The notes under the pieces were generated by a model. The model saw nothing but the letters and a program-made list of their open reading frames with translations, did no database searches and was not told where the DNA came from. From Lachnospiraceae bacterium (GTDB lineage Bacteria; Bacillota; Clostridia; Lachnospirales; Lachnospiraceae), in assembly GCA_024687125.1 (NCBI GenBank), contig JAILFA010000033.1:62001-126000 (forward strand): a stretch of 64,000 nucleotides of DNA, read 5' to 3'. How positions within the stretch are numbered: the stretch's first letter is position 1; the number at the start of each line of letters is the position of its first letter. Positions 35,163 through 44,230 of this stretch are shown here, piece after piece. The position numbers were made by a program, and so were the translations under genes.

Positions 35163-35270
35163 ATGAAACGTAAAACGACAAAAAGAGATCCTTGCAAATG
35201 TGTCAATCAAAACAGTACAAATGTGTCAACTGTAATACTGCAAATGTGTCAACCAGAACATTGCATATGA
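35163..35270 (+). CDS. Possible 35-residue small protein
   Basis: ATG at 35163 with GGAAGG about seven bases upstream and a promoter-like pair further upstream opens a 35-codon frame, MKRKTTKRDPCKCVNQNSTN and onward, ending CQPEHCI. It is basic at the N-terminus and contains four cysteines. The coding stretch contains the three 23-bp-spaced repeats, and 23 is not a multiple of 3, so the repeats encode different residues in each copy. That speaks for a DNA role of the repeats rather than a protein repeat. No family is recognised; it may not be a gene. Confidence 0.3.
   Translation: MKRKTTKRDPCKCVNQNSTNVSTVILQMCQPEHCI
35195..35252 (+). repeat. Three iteron-like direct repeats with 23-bp period
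   Basis: CAAATGTGTCAA occurs without mismatch at 35195-35206, 35218-35229 and 35241-35252, exactly 23 bp apart. Spacers are 11 bp and differ in sequence. Copies and spacers are too short for CRISPR. The spacing of about two helix turns would put bound proteins on one face of the DNA. Confidence 0.85.
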
Positions 35271-35429
35271 ATGCGGGAAATAGAAGCTTTATATCCAACG
35301 GTAAAGGAATTTACACTTGATACACGGATCTGGAACATCAGAACCAACGCATTTTATACGAAACTGGGATATACGGAAGTAAAACGCGATAATGATTTCG
35401 TGTATTTCTCCAAAATAATTCAAAGTTGA
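35271..35429 (+). pseudogene. Duplicated 3' end of a GNAT acetyltransferase gene
   Basis: The 52-codon frame MREIEALYPTVKEFTLDTRI, WNIRTNAFYTKLGYTEVKRD, NDFVYFSKIIQS is a second, diverged copy of the C-terminal third of the GNAT gene at 29181-29627. By eye about nine bases in ten match between 29474-29621 and 35270-35420. The N-terminal two thirds, including the acetyl-CoA loop, are absent. The copy begins right after the 23-bp-period repeats. Confidence 0.85.
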
Positions 35430-35512
35430 AATTAAAAGACAAAAACAACGTCCATATTTCAACAAGTACTTAACAATTTGAAATAAAGTCTGAAACAAGA
35501 GAAGGGTTTAAA

Positions 35513-37504
35513 ATGAACTTCGAATTACATTCAGATTACAAACCTACCGGCGACCAGCCGCAGGCCATAAAAGAATTAGTTGAGGGTTTCAAAGCGGGCA
35601 ACCAGTTTCAGACCCTGCTTGGCGTGACCGGATCGGGAAAAACGTTCACGATGGCCAACGTGATTGCAACGCTTAACAAGCCGACGCTGATCATTTCCCA
35701 TAACAAAACACTCGCCGGCCAGCTTTACGGGGAAATGAAGGAATTCTTCCCCAATAACGCGGTAGAGTATTTTGTATCCTACTACGACTACTACCAGCCG
35801 GAGGCCTATGTACCGCAGACGGACACCTATATTGACAAGGATTCCGCGATCAATGACGAGATCGACAAGCTGCGGCTCTCGGCGACGGCATCGCTCTCGG
35901 AACGGCGCGATGTCGTGGTCATCGCGAGTGTCTCCTGTATCTACGGTCTGGGCAGCCCGGATGAATTCAAGGGCATGTCGATCTCGCTGCGCCCCGGGAT
36001 GAACAAGGACCGCGACGAGCTGATCCGCGATCTGGTAGCGATCCAGTATACGCGCAATGACATGGCCATGGAGCGCACGAACTTCCGCGTGCGGGGGGAC
36101 ACCGTCGAGATCTTCCCGGCGCAGGGGAGCGATTATCTGCTGCGTGTGGAGTTCTTCGGGGATGAGATCGACCGCATCTGCGAGGTGGAGATCCTGTCGG
36201 GCCGCGTTCACGCCGAGCTCACTCATGTCATGATCTACCCGGCTTCCCACTATGTCGTATCCCAGGACAAGATCAATCTTGCATGTGAAAACATTGAAAA
36301 GGAGCTTGAGGAACGGGTAAAGTACTTCAAGCATGAGGACAAGCTCGTCGAGGCGCAGCGCATCGCGGAGCGCACGAACTTCGATGTTGAGATGCTCCGG
36401 GAGACAGGCTTCTGCTCCGGGATCGAGAACTACAGCAGACATCTCAACTTTATGGCACCGGGCGAGCCGCCGCTGACACTGCTGGATTTCTTTACCGATG
36501 ACTTCCTGATCATCGTGGACGAGAGCCACATGACGATCCCGCAGATCGGCGCCATGTATCATGGCGATCGGTCTCGCAAGCAGACGCTGGTGGACTACGG
36601 CTTCCGCCTGCCGTCAGCGCTGGACAACCGGCCGCTCTCCTTTGACGAGTTTGAATCCCATATCGACCAGATGCTGTTCTGCTCGGCGACACCGGCGGAT
36701 TATGAAGAAGCGCACGAATTAAAGCGTGTGGAACAGGTGATCCGACCGACCGGTCTGCTGGACCCGGAGATCGATGTCCGGCCGATCGAGGGACAGATCG
36801 ACGACCTGATCGGAGAGATCCGAAAGACGCTCGCCAACAAGGGAAAGGCGCTTGTCACCACCCTGACCAAGCGGATGGCGGAGGATCTGACCGACTACCT
36901 GCGGGATGCGGGGATCCGCGTGCGGTATCTGCACAGCGATATCGATACGCTCGAGCGCGCGCAGATCATCCGCGATATGCGTCTGGATGTGTTCGATGTG
37001 CTGGTCGGCATCAACCTCCTGCGCGAGGGCCTGGATATCCCGGAGATCCAGCTGGTGGCTATCCTGGATGCTGATAAGGAGGGCTTCCTGCGCGCGGAGA
37101 GATCCCTGATCCAGACGATCGGCCGGGCGGCGCGCAACGCCGACGGACATGTGGTCATGTACGCCGACACGCGGACGGAGTCCATGGACAAAGCGATCCG
37201 GGAAACCGAGCGCCGCCGCGCGATCCAGATGAAGTACAATGAAGAGCACGGTATCACGCCGACGACGATCCGTAAGGCCGTGCGCGATCTGATCAGCATC
37301 TCCAAAGCGGTCTCCAGGGAGGAGGCGAAGTTCGAAAAGGATCCGGAATCCATGGATAAGAAGGAACTCGAGAAGCTGATCGACAAAGTAGAAAAACAGA
37401 TGCGCCGGGCTGCCGCGGATCTCAATTTTGAGGCTGCCGCGGAGCTCAGGGATCAGATGACGGAGCTGAAGAAACATCTGCTGGAGCTGACCGGAGGCCG
37501 CTGA
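35513..37504 (+). CDS. uvrB: Excinuclease ABC subunit B
   Basis: The 663-residue UvrB is full length. It is the helicase-like damage-verifying subunit of nucleotide excision repair, loaded by UvrA and then bound by UvrC. Walker A is [14 protein letters not shown] (residues ~38-51), the beta-hairpin [20 protein letters not shown] follows, then [14 protein letters not shown], the helicase motif [14 protein letters not shown] and the C-terminal UVR domain (last ~35 residues, [13 protein letters not shown]). GAGAAGGG upstream supports the ATG. Its upstream region looks recombined, unlike the SOS-type promoter of uvrA. GC content rises sharply at this gene. Confidence 0.98.
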   Translation: MNFELHSDYKPTGDQPQAIKELVEGFKAGNQFQTLLGVTGSGKTFTMANVIATLNKPTLIISHNKTLAGQLYGEMKEFFPNNAVEYFVSYYDYYQPEAYVPQTDTYIDKDSAINDEIDKLRLSATASLSERRDVVVIASVSCIYGLGSPDEFKGMSISLRPGMNKDRDELIRDLVAIQYTRNDMAMERTNFRVRGDTVEIFPAQGSDYLLRVEFFGDEIDRICEVEILSGRVHAELTHVMIYPASHYVVSQDKINLACENIEKELEERVKYFKHEDKLVEAQRIAERTNFDVEMLRETGFCSGIENYSRHLNFMAPGEPPLTLLDFFTDDFLIIVDESHMTIPQIGAMYHGDRSRKQTLVDYGFRLPSALDNRPLSFDEFESHIDQMLFCSATPADYEEAHELKRVEQVIRPTGLLDPEIDVRPIEGQIDDLIGEIRKTLANKGKALVTTLTKRMAEDLTDYLRDAGIRVRYLHSDIDTLERAQIIRDMRLDVFDVLVGINLLREGLDIPEIQLVAILDADKEGFLRAERSLIQTIGRAARNADGHVVMYADTRTESMDKAIRETERRRAIQMKYNEEHGITPTTIRKAVRDLISISKAVSREEAKFEKDPESMDKKELEKLIDKVEKQMRRAAADLNFEAAAELRDQMTELKKHLLELTGGR

Positions 37505-37525
37505 TCAGGATATCGAAAATAGTAC

Positions 37526-37571
37526 TTGCATAGAGATTTAAACTCCCGTATAATAAACGAACACACGTTTG
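37526..37571 (+). promoter_or_regulatory. uvrA promoter with LexA (SOS) box
   Basis: TTGCAT (37526-37531) and TATAAT (37549-37554) are 17 bp apart. CGAACACACGTTTG at 37558-37571 matches the Gram-positive LexA/DinR consensus CGAACRNRYGTTYC at 13 of 14 positions. It overlaps the transcription start, where LexA would block initiation. Confidence 0.85.
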
Positions 37572-37592
37572 GATATTATGCGGGAGATTTTT

Positions 37593-40508
37593 ATGCGGAG
37601 AAAGACAGGCGGAGAAGACAATGGGAGCGTACCGGCAGGCGGCGGGGCAAAAAGAATGCTGCCGCGGGATAAGAGCGACTGGATCCGTATCCGAGGCGCC
37701 AATGAACACAACTTAAAGAGCCTTGACGTGGATATTCCGCGGGGGGCACTGACAGTACTGACGGGCCTTTCCGGTTCCGGCAAGTCCTCCCTTGCGTTCG
37801 ACACGATCTTCGCGGAGGGACAGCGCCGCTATATGGAATCCCTGTCCTCCTATGCCAGGATGTTCCTCGGTCAGATGGACAAACCGGATGTAGAAAAGAT
37901 CGAGGGGCTCTCTCCGACGATCTCCATCGATCAGAAGTCGACCAACCGCAACCCGCGTTCCACCGTGGGTACCGTGACGGAGATCTACGATCATTTCCGC
38001 CTGCTGTTCGCGCGCATCGGGATCCCCCACTGCCCGGACTGCGGCAGGGAGATCCGCCGGCAGACCGTGGACGAGATGGCGGACCAGATCCTCTCGCTCC
38101 CGGAGGGCACAAAGTTTCAGATCCTCGCGCCGGTGGTCCGCGGACGCAAGGGTATGCACGAAAAAGTCCTCGATCGGGCGGGCCGTTCCGGCTATGTCCG
38201 CGTGCGCATCGACGGCAGCCAGTATGACCTCTCCGAAGAGATCTCGCTGGATAAGAACATCAAGCACAATATCGAGATCATTGTGGACCGGCTCGTGGTC
38301 CGCACCGAAGAGGAAGGGGAGAAGCAGTCCCAGAGAAAACGTCTGGTCGATTCGCTGGAAAACGCGCTGAACCTCGCGGAAGGTCTTGTGACAGTCGATG
38401 TCATCGGCGGTGAACCGCTGAACTTTTCCCAGAGCTTTGCCTGTCCGGACTGCGGCGTTTCCATTCCCGAGATCGAGCCCCGAAGCTTCTCCTTTAACAA
38501 CCCGTTCGGCGCATGCCCCGAGTGTACGGGCTTGGGCTACAAGATGGAATTTGATGAGCGGCTGATGATCCCTGATATGTCCCTTTCCTTCAATCAAGGC
38601 TGTGTGGCGGTCACCGGCTGGCAGTCATCCTCGAGCGAGGGGAGCTTTACGCACGCGATCCTCACGGCCCTTGCCAAAGCGTATCACTTCAGCCTCGATA
38701 CGCCCTATGAAAAGCTCCCGGCTTCGATCCGTACGATGTTCATCCACGGCTTTGATAAAAAGGTCAATGTTCATTACAAGGGACAGCGCGGAGAGGGTGA
38801 CTATCCGATCCAGTTCGAGGGTCTGATCCACAACATGGAGCAGCGCTACCGTGAGACATTTTCCGAGAGCCAGAAGGCGGAATACGAGACCTACATGCGC
38901 TTTACGCCCTGCAGCGTCTGCGGGGGACAGCGCCTTAAGCGAGAATCTCTGGCGGTTACGATCGCTGATAAGAATATTTTCCAGATCACGAACATGTCGG
39001 TGGCGGAGCTGCACAGCTTTCTGGAGGGGATGAAACTTTCCGAGAGGCAGCTGGCGATCGGCGCCCAGGTGCTTAAGGAGATCCGCGCGCGCGTCGGATT
39101 CCTGATCGATGTCGGACTGGATTATCTCACGCTCACACGCGCCACGGGGACGCTTTCCGGCGGCGAAGCCCAGCGCATCCGCCTTGCGACACAGATCGGA
39201 TCGGGACTCTGCGGCGTCTGCTATATCCTGGACGAGCCCTCGATCGGCCTGCATCAGCGCGACAACGACAAGCTGCTCAACACGCTGAAGAACCTGCGCG
39301 ATCTGGGCAATACGCTGATCGTGGTCGAGCACGACGAAGAGACCATGCGGGCGGCGGACTACATTGTGGACATCGGACCGGGTGCAGGCGAGCACGGCGG
39401 TGAAGTCGTGGCCGCGGGGACTGCTGAGGAGATATCAAAGATCAAGGGCTCCGTCACCGGTCAGTATCTCGCGGGCAAACTTTCGATCGAGGTTCCGGAA
39501 AAACGCCGTAAGCCTGATGCCTGGATCACGGTAAAGGGTGCCCGGGAGAACAACCTCAAGAACATCGACGTGAAGTTCCCGCTCGGCGTCTTCACGGTCG
39601 TGACAGGAGTGTCCGGTTCGGGCAAGTCCTCCCTCGTCAACGAGATCCTGTACAAGCATCTGGCAAAAAGTCTGAACCGCGCGCGCCTGATCGCCGGGGA
39701 TCACGACGATGTGCAGGGGATCGAGCAGCTCGACAAGATCATCGCGATCGACCAGAGTCCGATCGGCCGTACGCCGCGGTCCAACCCGGCGACCTATACC
39801 GGCGCGTTTGACCTGATCCGCGACCTGTTCGCGGCAACGACTGAAGCCAAAGCGCGCGGCTACAGCAAGGGGCGGTTTTCCTTTAACGTCAAGGGCGGCC
39901 GATGCGAGGCCTGCGGCGGCGACGGCATCGTCAAGATCGAGATGCACTTCCTGCCGGATGTCTATATCCCGTGCGAGGTCTGCGGCGGCAAGCGCTACAA
40001 CCGCGAGACTCTCGATGTTACCTATAAAGGAAAGAACATCTATGAAGTACTGAATATGACGGTCGAGGAGGCGCTGGAATTCTTTGCCAATGTGAAGACC
40101 ATCCGACGCAAGATCCAGACCCTGTATGATGTGGGACTGGGATATATCCGGCTCGGGCAGCCCTCGACGCAGCTGTCCGGCGGTGAGGCGCAGCGCATCA
40201 AGCTCGCCACGGAGCTTTCCCGCGTATCGACCGGACGGACGATCTATATCCTCGACGAGCCGACGACCGGCCTGCATTTCGCGGACGTCAAAAAACTCGT
40301 GAGCATCCTGCAGCAGCTCGTGGAAGGCGGGAACACTGTCATTGTCATCGAGCACAACCTGGATGTGATCAAGACGGCTGATTATATCATCGATATGGGG
40401 CCCGAGGGGGGTGACCGCGGCGGCACGGTCGTGACCCAGGGCACGCCGGAACAGGTCGCGAAGGTGAAAAAGAGCTATACAGGTGCCTATATCGCAAAGA
40501 TGCTCTGA
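37593..40508 (+). CDS. uvrA: Excinuclease ABC subunit A
   Basis: The 971-residue UvrA is a double ABC ATPase that finds DNA lesions. The first nucleotide site has [20 protein letters not shown], the second [16 protein letters not shown]. Two ABC signatures ([17 protein letters not shown] and [17 protein letters not shown]) are present, with zinc-binding cysteine pairs CPDCG, CPECTG and CEACGGDG. The ATG at 37593 has GGGAG six bases upstream; two earlier Met codons (37569, 37578) lack a ribosome site. It has its own SOS-type promoter although it lies only 88 bp behind uvrB. A terminator follows. Confidence 0.98.
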   Translation: MRRKTGGEDNGSVPAGGGAKRMLPRDKSDWIRIRGANEHNLKSLDVDIPRGALTVLTGLSGSGKSSLAFDTIFAEGQRRYMESLSSYARMFLGQMDKPDVEKIEGLSPTISIDQKSTNRNPRSTVGTVTEIYDHFRLLFARIGIPHCPDCGREIRRQTVDEMADQILSLPEGTKFQILAPVVRGRKGMHEKVLDRAGRSGYVRVRIDGSQYDLSEEISLDKNIKHNIEIIVDRLVVRTEEEGEKQSQRKRLVDSLENALNLAEGLVTVDVIGGEPLNFSQSFACPDCGVSIPEIEPRSFSFNNPFGACPECTGLGYKMEFDERLMIPDMSLSFNQGCVAVTGWQSSSSEGSFTHAILTALAKAYHFSLDTPYEKLPASIRTMFIHGFDKKVNVHYKGQRGEGDYPIQFEGLIHNMEQRYRETFSESQKAEYETYMRFTPCSVCGGQRLKRESLAVTIADKNIFQITNMSVAELHSFLEGMKLSERQLAIGAQVLKEIRARVGFLIDVGLDYLTLTRATGTLSGGEAQRIRLATQIGSGLCGVCYILDEPSIGLHQRDNDKLLNTLKNLRDLGNTLIVVEHDEETMRAADYIVDIGPGAGEHGGEVVAAGTAEEISKIKGSVTGQYLAGKLSIEVPEKRRKPDAWITVKGARENNLKNIDVKFPLGVFTVVTGVSGSGKSSLVNEILYKHLAKSLNRARLIAGDHDDVQGIEQLDKIIAIDQSPIGRTPRSNPATYTGAFDLIRDLFAATTEAKARGYSKGRFSFNVKGGRCEACGGDGIVKIEMHFLPDVYIPCEVCGGKRYNRETLDVTYKGKNIYEVLNMTVEEALEFFANVKTIRRKIQTLYDVGLGYIRLGQPSTQLSGGEAQRIKLATELSRVSTGRTIYILDEPTTGLHFADVKKLVSILQQLVEGGNTVIVIEHNLDVIKTADYIIDMGPEGGDRGGTVVTQGTPEQVAKVKKSYTGAYIAKML

Positions 40509-40573
40509 ATTTTCGGACTGCCCCTAAAGTTCTCCGGAGATATGCCGAAATATAATCTGCAAGGATGCACAGG

Positions 40574-40613
40574 AGCGGACGGAACCGTCAGGTTTCCGGC
40601 CGCTTTTCTTTTA
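40574..40613 (+). terminator. Rho-independent terminator after uvrA
   Basis: AGCGGACGGAA (40574-40584) pairs with TTCCGGCCGCT (40594-40604), with one A-G mismatch, followed by TTTCTTTTA. A weaker dyad (TTTTCGG and CCGAAA) lies upstream of it. Confidence 0.8.
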
Positions 40614-40684
40614 TCGGAAGGATCCGCAGGCACCTTTACAAATTTTTTATGAAATAGCGTCTTTTCCCACGGGCAGATTAGGGG

Positions 40685-40690
40685 TATAAT
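40685..40690 (+). promoter_or_regulatory. Probable -10 element for mbl
   Basis: TATAAT at 40685-40690, 58 bp before the mbl start. The -35 position (TTTTCC, 40662-40667) is poor, so this call is moderate. Confidence 0.5.
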
Positions 40691-40747
40691 AAACTCCCAT
40701 GTTATGCTAAGGTATCGAATGCAGATTTTACATAAAGGAAGGTTTCA

Positions 40748-41740
40748 ATGCAGTATACAGATATCGGGATCGATCTCGGAACAGCGAGTATTCTGGTCTA
40801 TATTCGTGGAAAAGGCGTGGTTCTCAAGGAGCCCTCGGTGGTCGCTTATGACAAGGACACCGAGCGCGTAATGGCGATCGGAGAGGACGCGAGACTCATG
40901 CTGGGGCGCACCCCGGGCAATATCGTCGCGATCCGCCCGCTCAGACAGGGCGTTATCTCCAATTACAAGGTCACGGAGCAGATGATGAAATACTTCATCA
41001 CCAAGGCCCTTGGGAAAAAGACATTCCGCAAGCCGCTCATCGCCGTCTGTGTGCCCTCGGGCGTGACGGAGGTGGAGAGAAAGGCCGCGGAGGACGCGAC
41101 CCTGATGGCGGGAGCGCGTGATGTCAGGATCATCGAGGAGCCCATCGCCGCGGCGATCGGCGCCGGGATCGATATCACGAAGCCCTGCGGCAACATGATC
41201 GTCGATATCGGGGGCGGCACCTCGGATATCGCGGTGATCTCGCTCGGCGGAACCGTTGTCTCCACATCGGTCAAGGTGGCCGGGGATGACTTCGACGAAG
41301 CGATCGTCCGGTATATGCGCAAAAAGCACAACCTGCTGATCGGCGACCGGACGGCTGAGGATATCAAGATCAAGATCGGTTCGGCATACCCCAGAGCCGA
41401 AGCGGATTACATGGATGTACGCGGGCGCAACCTCGTGACCGGTCTTCCGAAGACCGTCCGGGTTTCCTCAGAGGAGACAGAGGAGGCTCTTCGCGAGCCG
41501 ACATCACAGATCGTGGATGCGATCCACGGAGTATTGGAAAAGACACCGCCGGAACTCGCGGCGGATATCGCGGACAGAGGCATCGTGCTGACAGGCGGCG
41601 GCGCTCTGCTGCGGGGACTGGAGGATCTGATCGCCGCAAAGACCGGGATCAACGCCATGACGGCGGATGATCCGATGACAGCGGTGGCGATCGGGACCGG
41701 CAGATACGTGGAATTCCTGGCGGGACACAGATCCGACTGA
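40748..41740 (+). CDS. mbl: MreB/Mbl rod-shape actin homologue
   Basis: The 330-residue protein is a bacterial actin: IGIDLGTASILVYIRGKGVV (phosphate 1), VDIGGGTSDIAVISLGG (phosphate 2) and GIVLTGGGALLRGLEDLI (adenosine motif). It polymerises under the membrane and guides lateral wall synthesis. The neighbours flhO and flhP are the same as those of Bacillus mbl, so mbl is the better symbol than mreB; no mreC/mreD follow. AAGGAAGG precedes the ATG. It likely heads the transcript mbl-flhO-flhP. Confidence 0.93.
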   Translation: MQYTDIGIDLGTASILVYIRGKGVVLKEPSVVAYDKDTERVMAIGEDARLMLGRTPGNIVAIRPLRQGVISNYKVTEQMMKYFITKALGKKTFRKPLIAVCVPSGVTEVERKAAEDATLMAGARDVRIIEEPIAAAIGAGIDITKPCGNMIVDIGGGTSDIAVISLGGTVVSTSVKVAGDDFDEAIVRYMRKKHNLLIGDRTAEDIKIKIGSAYPRAEADYMDVRGRNLVTGLPKTVRVSSEETEEALREPTSQIVDAIHGVLEKTPPELAADIADRGIVLTGGGALLRGLEDLIAAKTGINAMTADDPMTAVAIGTGRYVEFLAGHRSD

Positions 41741-41761
41741 GTTCCCTACAAGGAGGATAAA

Positions 41762-42580
41762 ATGGTAAAAGGGCTCTATACGGCATATACCGGCATGTTG
41801 AACGAGCAGACGAAGATGGATGTGCTCACCAACAACCTGGCAAACTTCAACACCACAGGCTTTAAAAAGGAAGGAACCGTATCGACAGCCTTTTCCGACA
41901 AGCTCGCGCTGCGCATCAAGGATGAAACGGACGCCAAGACGCGGGATAAACTCGGCATCGTCAATCTGGGTGTCAAGGTAGACGGCACCTATGTGGATTT
42001 TTCTCAGGGCGGACTGAAAAACACCGATCTTCAGACAGATCTGGCCATTCAGGGCAAGGGCTTTTTCAACATCGAACACACGGATCACAGCGGCAACACA
42101 ACGGTCATGTACACGCGCGACGGCAACTTCGCCGTGACGACCAACGGTGAACTGACCACGCAGGATGGCGATTATGTGCTGGACCGCAACGGCGGCCACG
42201 TCATCATCGATCCCACGCAGGAATTTTCCGTGACACTGGACGGATCGATCTTTCAGAACGGACAGATGGTAGATACCATCGGATTCACGGATTTTCAGCA
42301 GGACGCCGAGGATCTGGAGGGACAGTCGGTCACGGATCATTATTATAATTCCTTAAGACATTACGGAGAGAATCTGTTTGTCCGTACGGACGCCGCAGTG
42401 GAGATCCCGCCGCAGCTCTCGGTTGTGCAGGGGTATCTGGAACAGTCCAACGTTTCCACCGTGGACGAGATGGTGCAGATGATTGCGACGCAGCGGCAGT
42501 ATGATTCCAATCAAAAGGTCATCACGACGATCGATGAAACACTGGATATCGCAGTTCAGCAGCTGGGTAGGATTGGCTGA
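41762..42580 (+). CDS. flhO: Flagellar basal-body rod protein FlhO (FlgF/FlgG family)
   Basis: The 272-residue protein belongs to the flagellar rod/hook family. Its N-terminus has the conserved helix LYTAYTGMLNEQTKMDVLTN and NNLANFNTTGFKK. Its C-terminus has the coiled helix VDEMVQMIATQRQYDSNQKV ending in the usual ITTIDETLDIA. It forms part of the periplasm-equivalent rod of the flagellum. It lies 21 bp after mbl with AGGAGG before the ATG. The TGA stop begins the third 77-bp double-hairpin element. Confidence 0.9.
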   Translation: MVKGLYTAYTGMLNEQTKMDVLTNNLANFNTTGFKKEGTVSTAFSDKLALRIKDETDAKTRDKLGIVNLGVKVDGTYVDFSQGGLKNTDLQTDLAIQGKGFFNIEHTDHSGNTTVMYTRDGNFAVTTNGELTTQDGDYVLDRNGGHVIIDPTQEFSVTLDGSIFQNGQMVDTIGFTDFQQDAEDLEGQSVTDHYYNSLRHYGENLFVRTDAAVEIPPQLSVVQGYLEQSNVSTVDEMVQMIATQRQYDSNQKVITTIDETLDIAVQQLGRIG

Positions 42581-42654
42581 GCATTTGCATCCGGTATTTA
42601 ACGGATGTTAATGCGAAGCCAGTTCTGGCGAGCGAAGCGAGGCAGAACTTCCTT
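42578..42654 (+). repeat. 77-bp intercistronic double-hairpin element, copy C
   Basis: Same 77-bp layout as at 7495 and 11732 but with different stem sequences. Hairpin 1 is GCATTTGCATCCG (42581-42593) with CGGATGTTAATGC (42602-42614), loop GTATTTAA. Hairpin 2 is AGTTCTGGC (42621-42629) with GGCAGAACT (42641-42649), one mismatch. The tail TCCTT (42650-42654) can pair with AAGGA of the flhP ribosome site (42662-42666). Confidence 0.85.
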
Positions 42655-42674
42655 GAAAAAGAAAGGAGCACACC

Positions 42675-43496
42675 ATGGTTAGAAGCTTATGGTCGGCAGC
42701 GACCGGCATGAACGCACAGCAGACCAACGTTGACACGATCGCCAATAACCTGGCTAACGTCAACTCCATGGGCTATAAAGCGCAGGTGGCGGAGTTCAAG
42801 TCCCTGCTCTATCAGACACTGCAGACCAAGTCCACCGTAGAGAACGGCGGCAATCCCCCGGTCGACTCCGAGGTCGGTCTGGGTGTCCGGGTAGCGTCGA
42901 TCAACTCCTCGTTCTCCCAGGGCGCGTTTCTGGATGCGGCAAGCGATACCGCATTCGCGATCGGCGGCGATGGATTCTTCTCTTACCGCAACGAGAACAA
43001 TGAGCAGATCTTTACGCGCAACGGTGACTTTGTCTGGGCTATTGCGGCGAACAATACCAACGACATCACCCTGACGACCTCTGAGGGATATCATGTACTG
43101 GATACCCAGGGACGAGAGATCACTCTCCGCGGATACGCAGCAAACCGTGTGACCGTCGCGGCGGACGGCAACGTGCAGTATCCCGATGCCAACAACGTTC
43201 CGCAGAACATCGGCTTCCAGATCGGCCTGTGGCAGTTCAACAATCCGACCGGTCTTGAGCGTGTCGGCGATACCTCGTTCCGCCCGACGGCCGCCAGCGG
43301 CCAGGCGCTCAACGAGGCGACCACGGCGAATCTCTCACGCAGCAAGATCGTACAGGGATATCTGGAAGGCTCCAACGTTAACGTCGCCACCGAGATGGTC
43401 AACCTCATCGTCGCGCAGCGCGCCTATGAAATGAACTCCAAGGCGATCACAACGACGGATGAGATGATGCAGACCGCCAACAACTTGAAGCGATAA
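42675..43496 (+). CDS. flhP: Flagellar basal-body rod protein FlhP (FlgG-like)
   Basis: The 273-residue protein is the second FlgF/FlgG-family member. The N-terminus has LWSAATGMNAQQTNVDTIAN and NLANVNSMGYKAQ; the middle has DTAFAIGGDGFFSYRNENNE; the C-terminus has VNVATEMVNLIVAQRAYEMN ending TTDEMMQTANNLKR. It would form the distal rod. The ATG has AAAGGAG ten bases upstream. That site lies just behind the double-hairpin element and may be masked by its tail. The order mbl-flhO-flhP is as in Bacillus. Confidence 0.92.
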   Translation: MVRSLWSAATGMNAQQTNVDTIANNLANVNSMGYKAQVAEFKSLLYQTLQTKSTVENGGNPPVDSEVGLGVRVASINSSFSQGAFLDAASDTAFAIGGDGFFSYRNENNEQIFTRNGDFVWAIAANNTNDITLTTSEGYHVLDTQGREITLRGYAANRVTVAADGNVQYPDANNVPQNIGFQIGLWQFNNPTGLERVGDTSFRPTAASGQALNEATTANLSRSKIVQGYLEGSNVNVATEMVNLIVAQRAYEMNSKAITTTDEMMQTANNLKR

Positions 43497-43693
43497 ACAA
43501 TGAGGAGAAGTCATGCAGCCGCATGCCTGCATGCGCGGCTGCGTGACCTCGACGAATGTACGGACATGAGCAACGAAGCCATGAGAGCGAAGCGAACAGG
43601 GCGAAAGTTGCGAATGGCCGCGACGGTGCAAAGCCGCAAAGCGGCGAGCCGTCGGTTTATCGCGATACCCCTCCCTCATGAAAGGAGTCCCTT
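43497..43693 (+). other. Structured 197-bp spacer in the flagellar gene group
   Basis: No believable gene is present. A strong hairpin at 43512-43545 pairs CATGCAGCCGCATGC with GCATGCGCGGCTGCGTG, with a 2-nt bulge. A nested hairpin at 43621-43654 pairs CGACGG with CCGTCG and inside that GCCGC with GCGGC. Between them is a purine-rich stretch with GAGAGCGAAGCGAAC, like the hairpin-2 loop of the 77-bp copy at 42578. Neither hairpin has a T-run. It could be a structured RNA or a repeat element. Confidence 0.6.
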
Positions 43694-44230
43694 ATGTCTT
43701 TCGACCTTAACGGCGTAAACGCGAGCGCCTATACCGATTATATGACCCAGCAGACCCAGAACGCCGTCGGCGAAAAGCTCAAGACGACGCTCCAGAATGC
43801 TGCGGAGAATGCTAAAGCCAAAGGTACAGACGGCGACGAGGAGATCAATCAGGAGCTGATGGGCGCCTGCAAGCAGTTCGAGGCCTACTTCCTCGAGCAG
43901 GTGTTCAAGGAGATGCAGAAGAGCGTTGACGCGCTTAAGATGGATGAATCCGGGAGCAACAAACAGCTTGTCGATTACTTCAAGGATCAGACCCTGCAGG
44001 ATTTCACCAAGACCAGTACCGAAACACAGGGCCTCGGCCTTGCTCAGATGCTCTACGAAAACATGAAGCACACAGCCGGCATGAGCGCTGCCGATATGAA
44101 GGCGCAGGCGCAGTCGATCGTCGAACAGGTTGCCGCTGCTCAGCAGGCCGGCGCACAGACCGATGACGGCAGGGAGAAACAGTCCGGAACCGATACCGCT
44201 TCTGATGAGGGCGCTCAGGCGGCAGTGTGA
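43694..44230 (+). CDS. Rod-binding protein (FlgJ N-terminal domain type)
   Basis: The 178-residue protein contains the rod-binding domain (residues ~45-130: MGACKQFEAYFLEQVFKEMQ, then SNKQLVDYFKDQTLQDFT and GLGLAQMLYENMK), which caps or scaffolds flagellar rod assembly. Unlike Salmonella FlgJ it has no muramidase domain; the tail (~130-178) is Ala/Gln/Asp-rich and probably disordered. GAAAGGAG precedes the ATG. The stop overlaps recD2 by 4 bp, linking the flagellar group with the repair/competence group. Confidence 0.88.
   Translation: MSFDLNGVNASAYTDYMTQQTQNAVGEKLKTTLQNAAENAKAKGTDGDEEINQELMGACKQFEAYFLEQVFKEMQKSVDALKMDESGSNKQLVDYFKDQTLQDFTKTSTETQGLGLAQMLYENMKHTAGMSAADMKAQAQSIVEQVAAAQQAGAQTDDGREKQSGTDTASDEGAQAAV

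Larger units (their letters stand above)
35094..35512 (+). other. Rearranged spacer between the accessory stretch and uvrB
   Basis: This 419-bp gap holds, in order: a possible promoter (TTTGAA 35089-35094, TATAAT 35111-35116, 16 bp apart), a 35-codon frame, three evenly spaced 12-bp repeats, a diverged copy of the end of a GNAT gene, and an A+T-rich stretch of ~80 bp before uvrB. No convincing promoter or LexA site was seen for uvrB itself. Confidence 0.6.

Noticed and set aside
35195-35252. Short evenly spaced repeats as a CRISPR array
   Set aside because: Repeats are 12 bp and spacers 11 bp, only three units, no leader and no cas genes.
25254-35512. Cassette array of a chromosomal integron
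   Set aside because: No integrase and no attC-like sites; the shared CAGATCTTTGGCT sequence lacks the RYYYAAC core.
43500-43718. Small open frame in the flagellar spacer
   Set aside because: Ala/Arg/His/Cys-rich translation of hairpin DNA, overlapping the rod-binding gene; no ribosome site.
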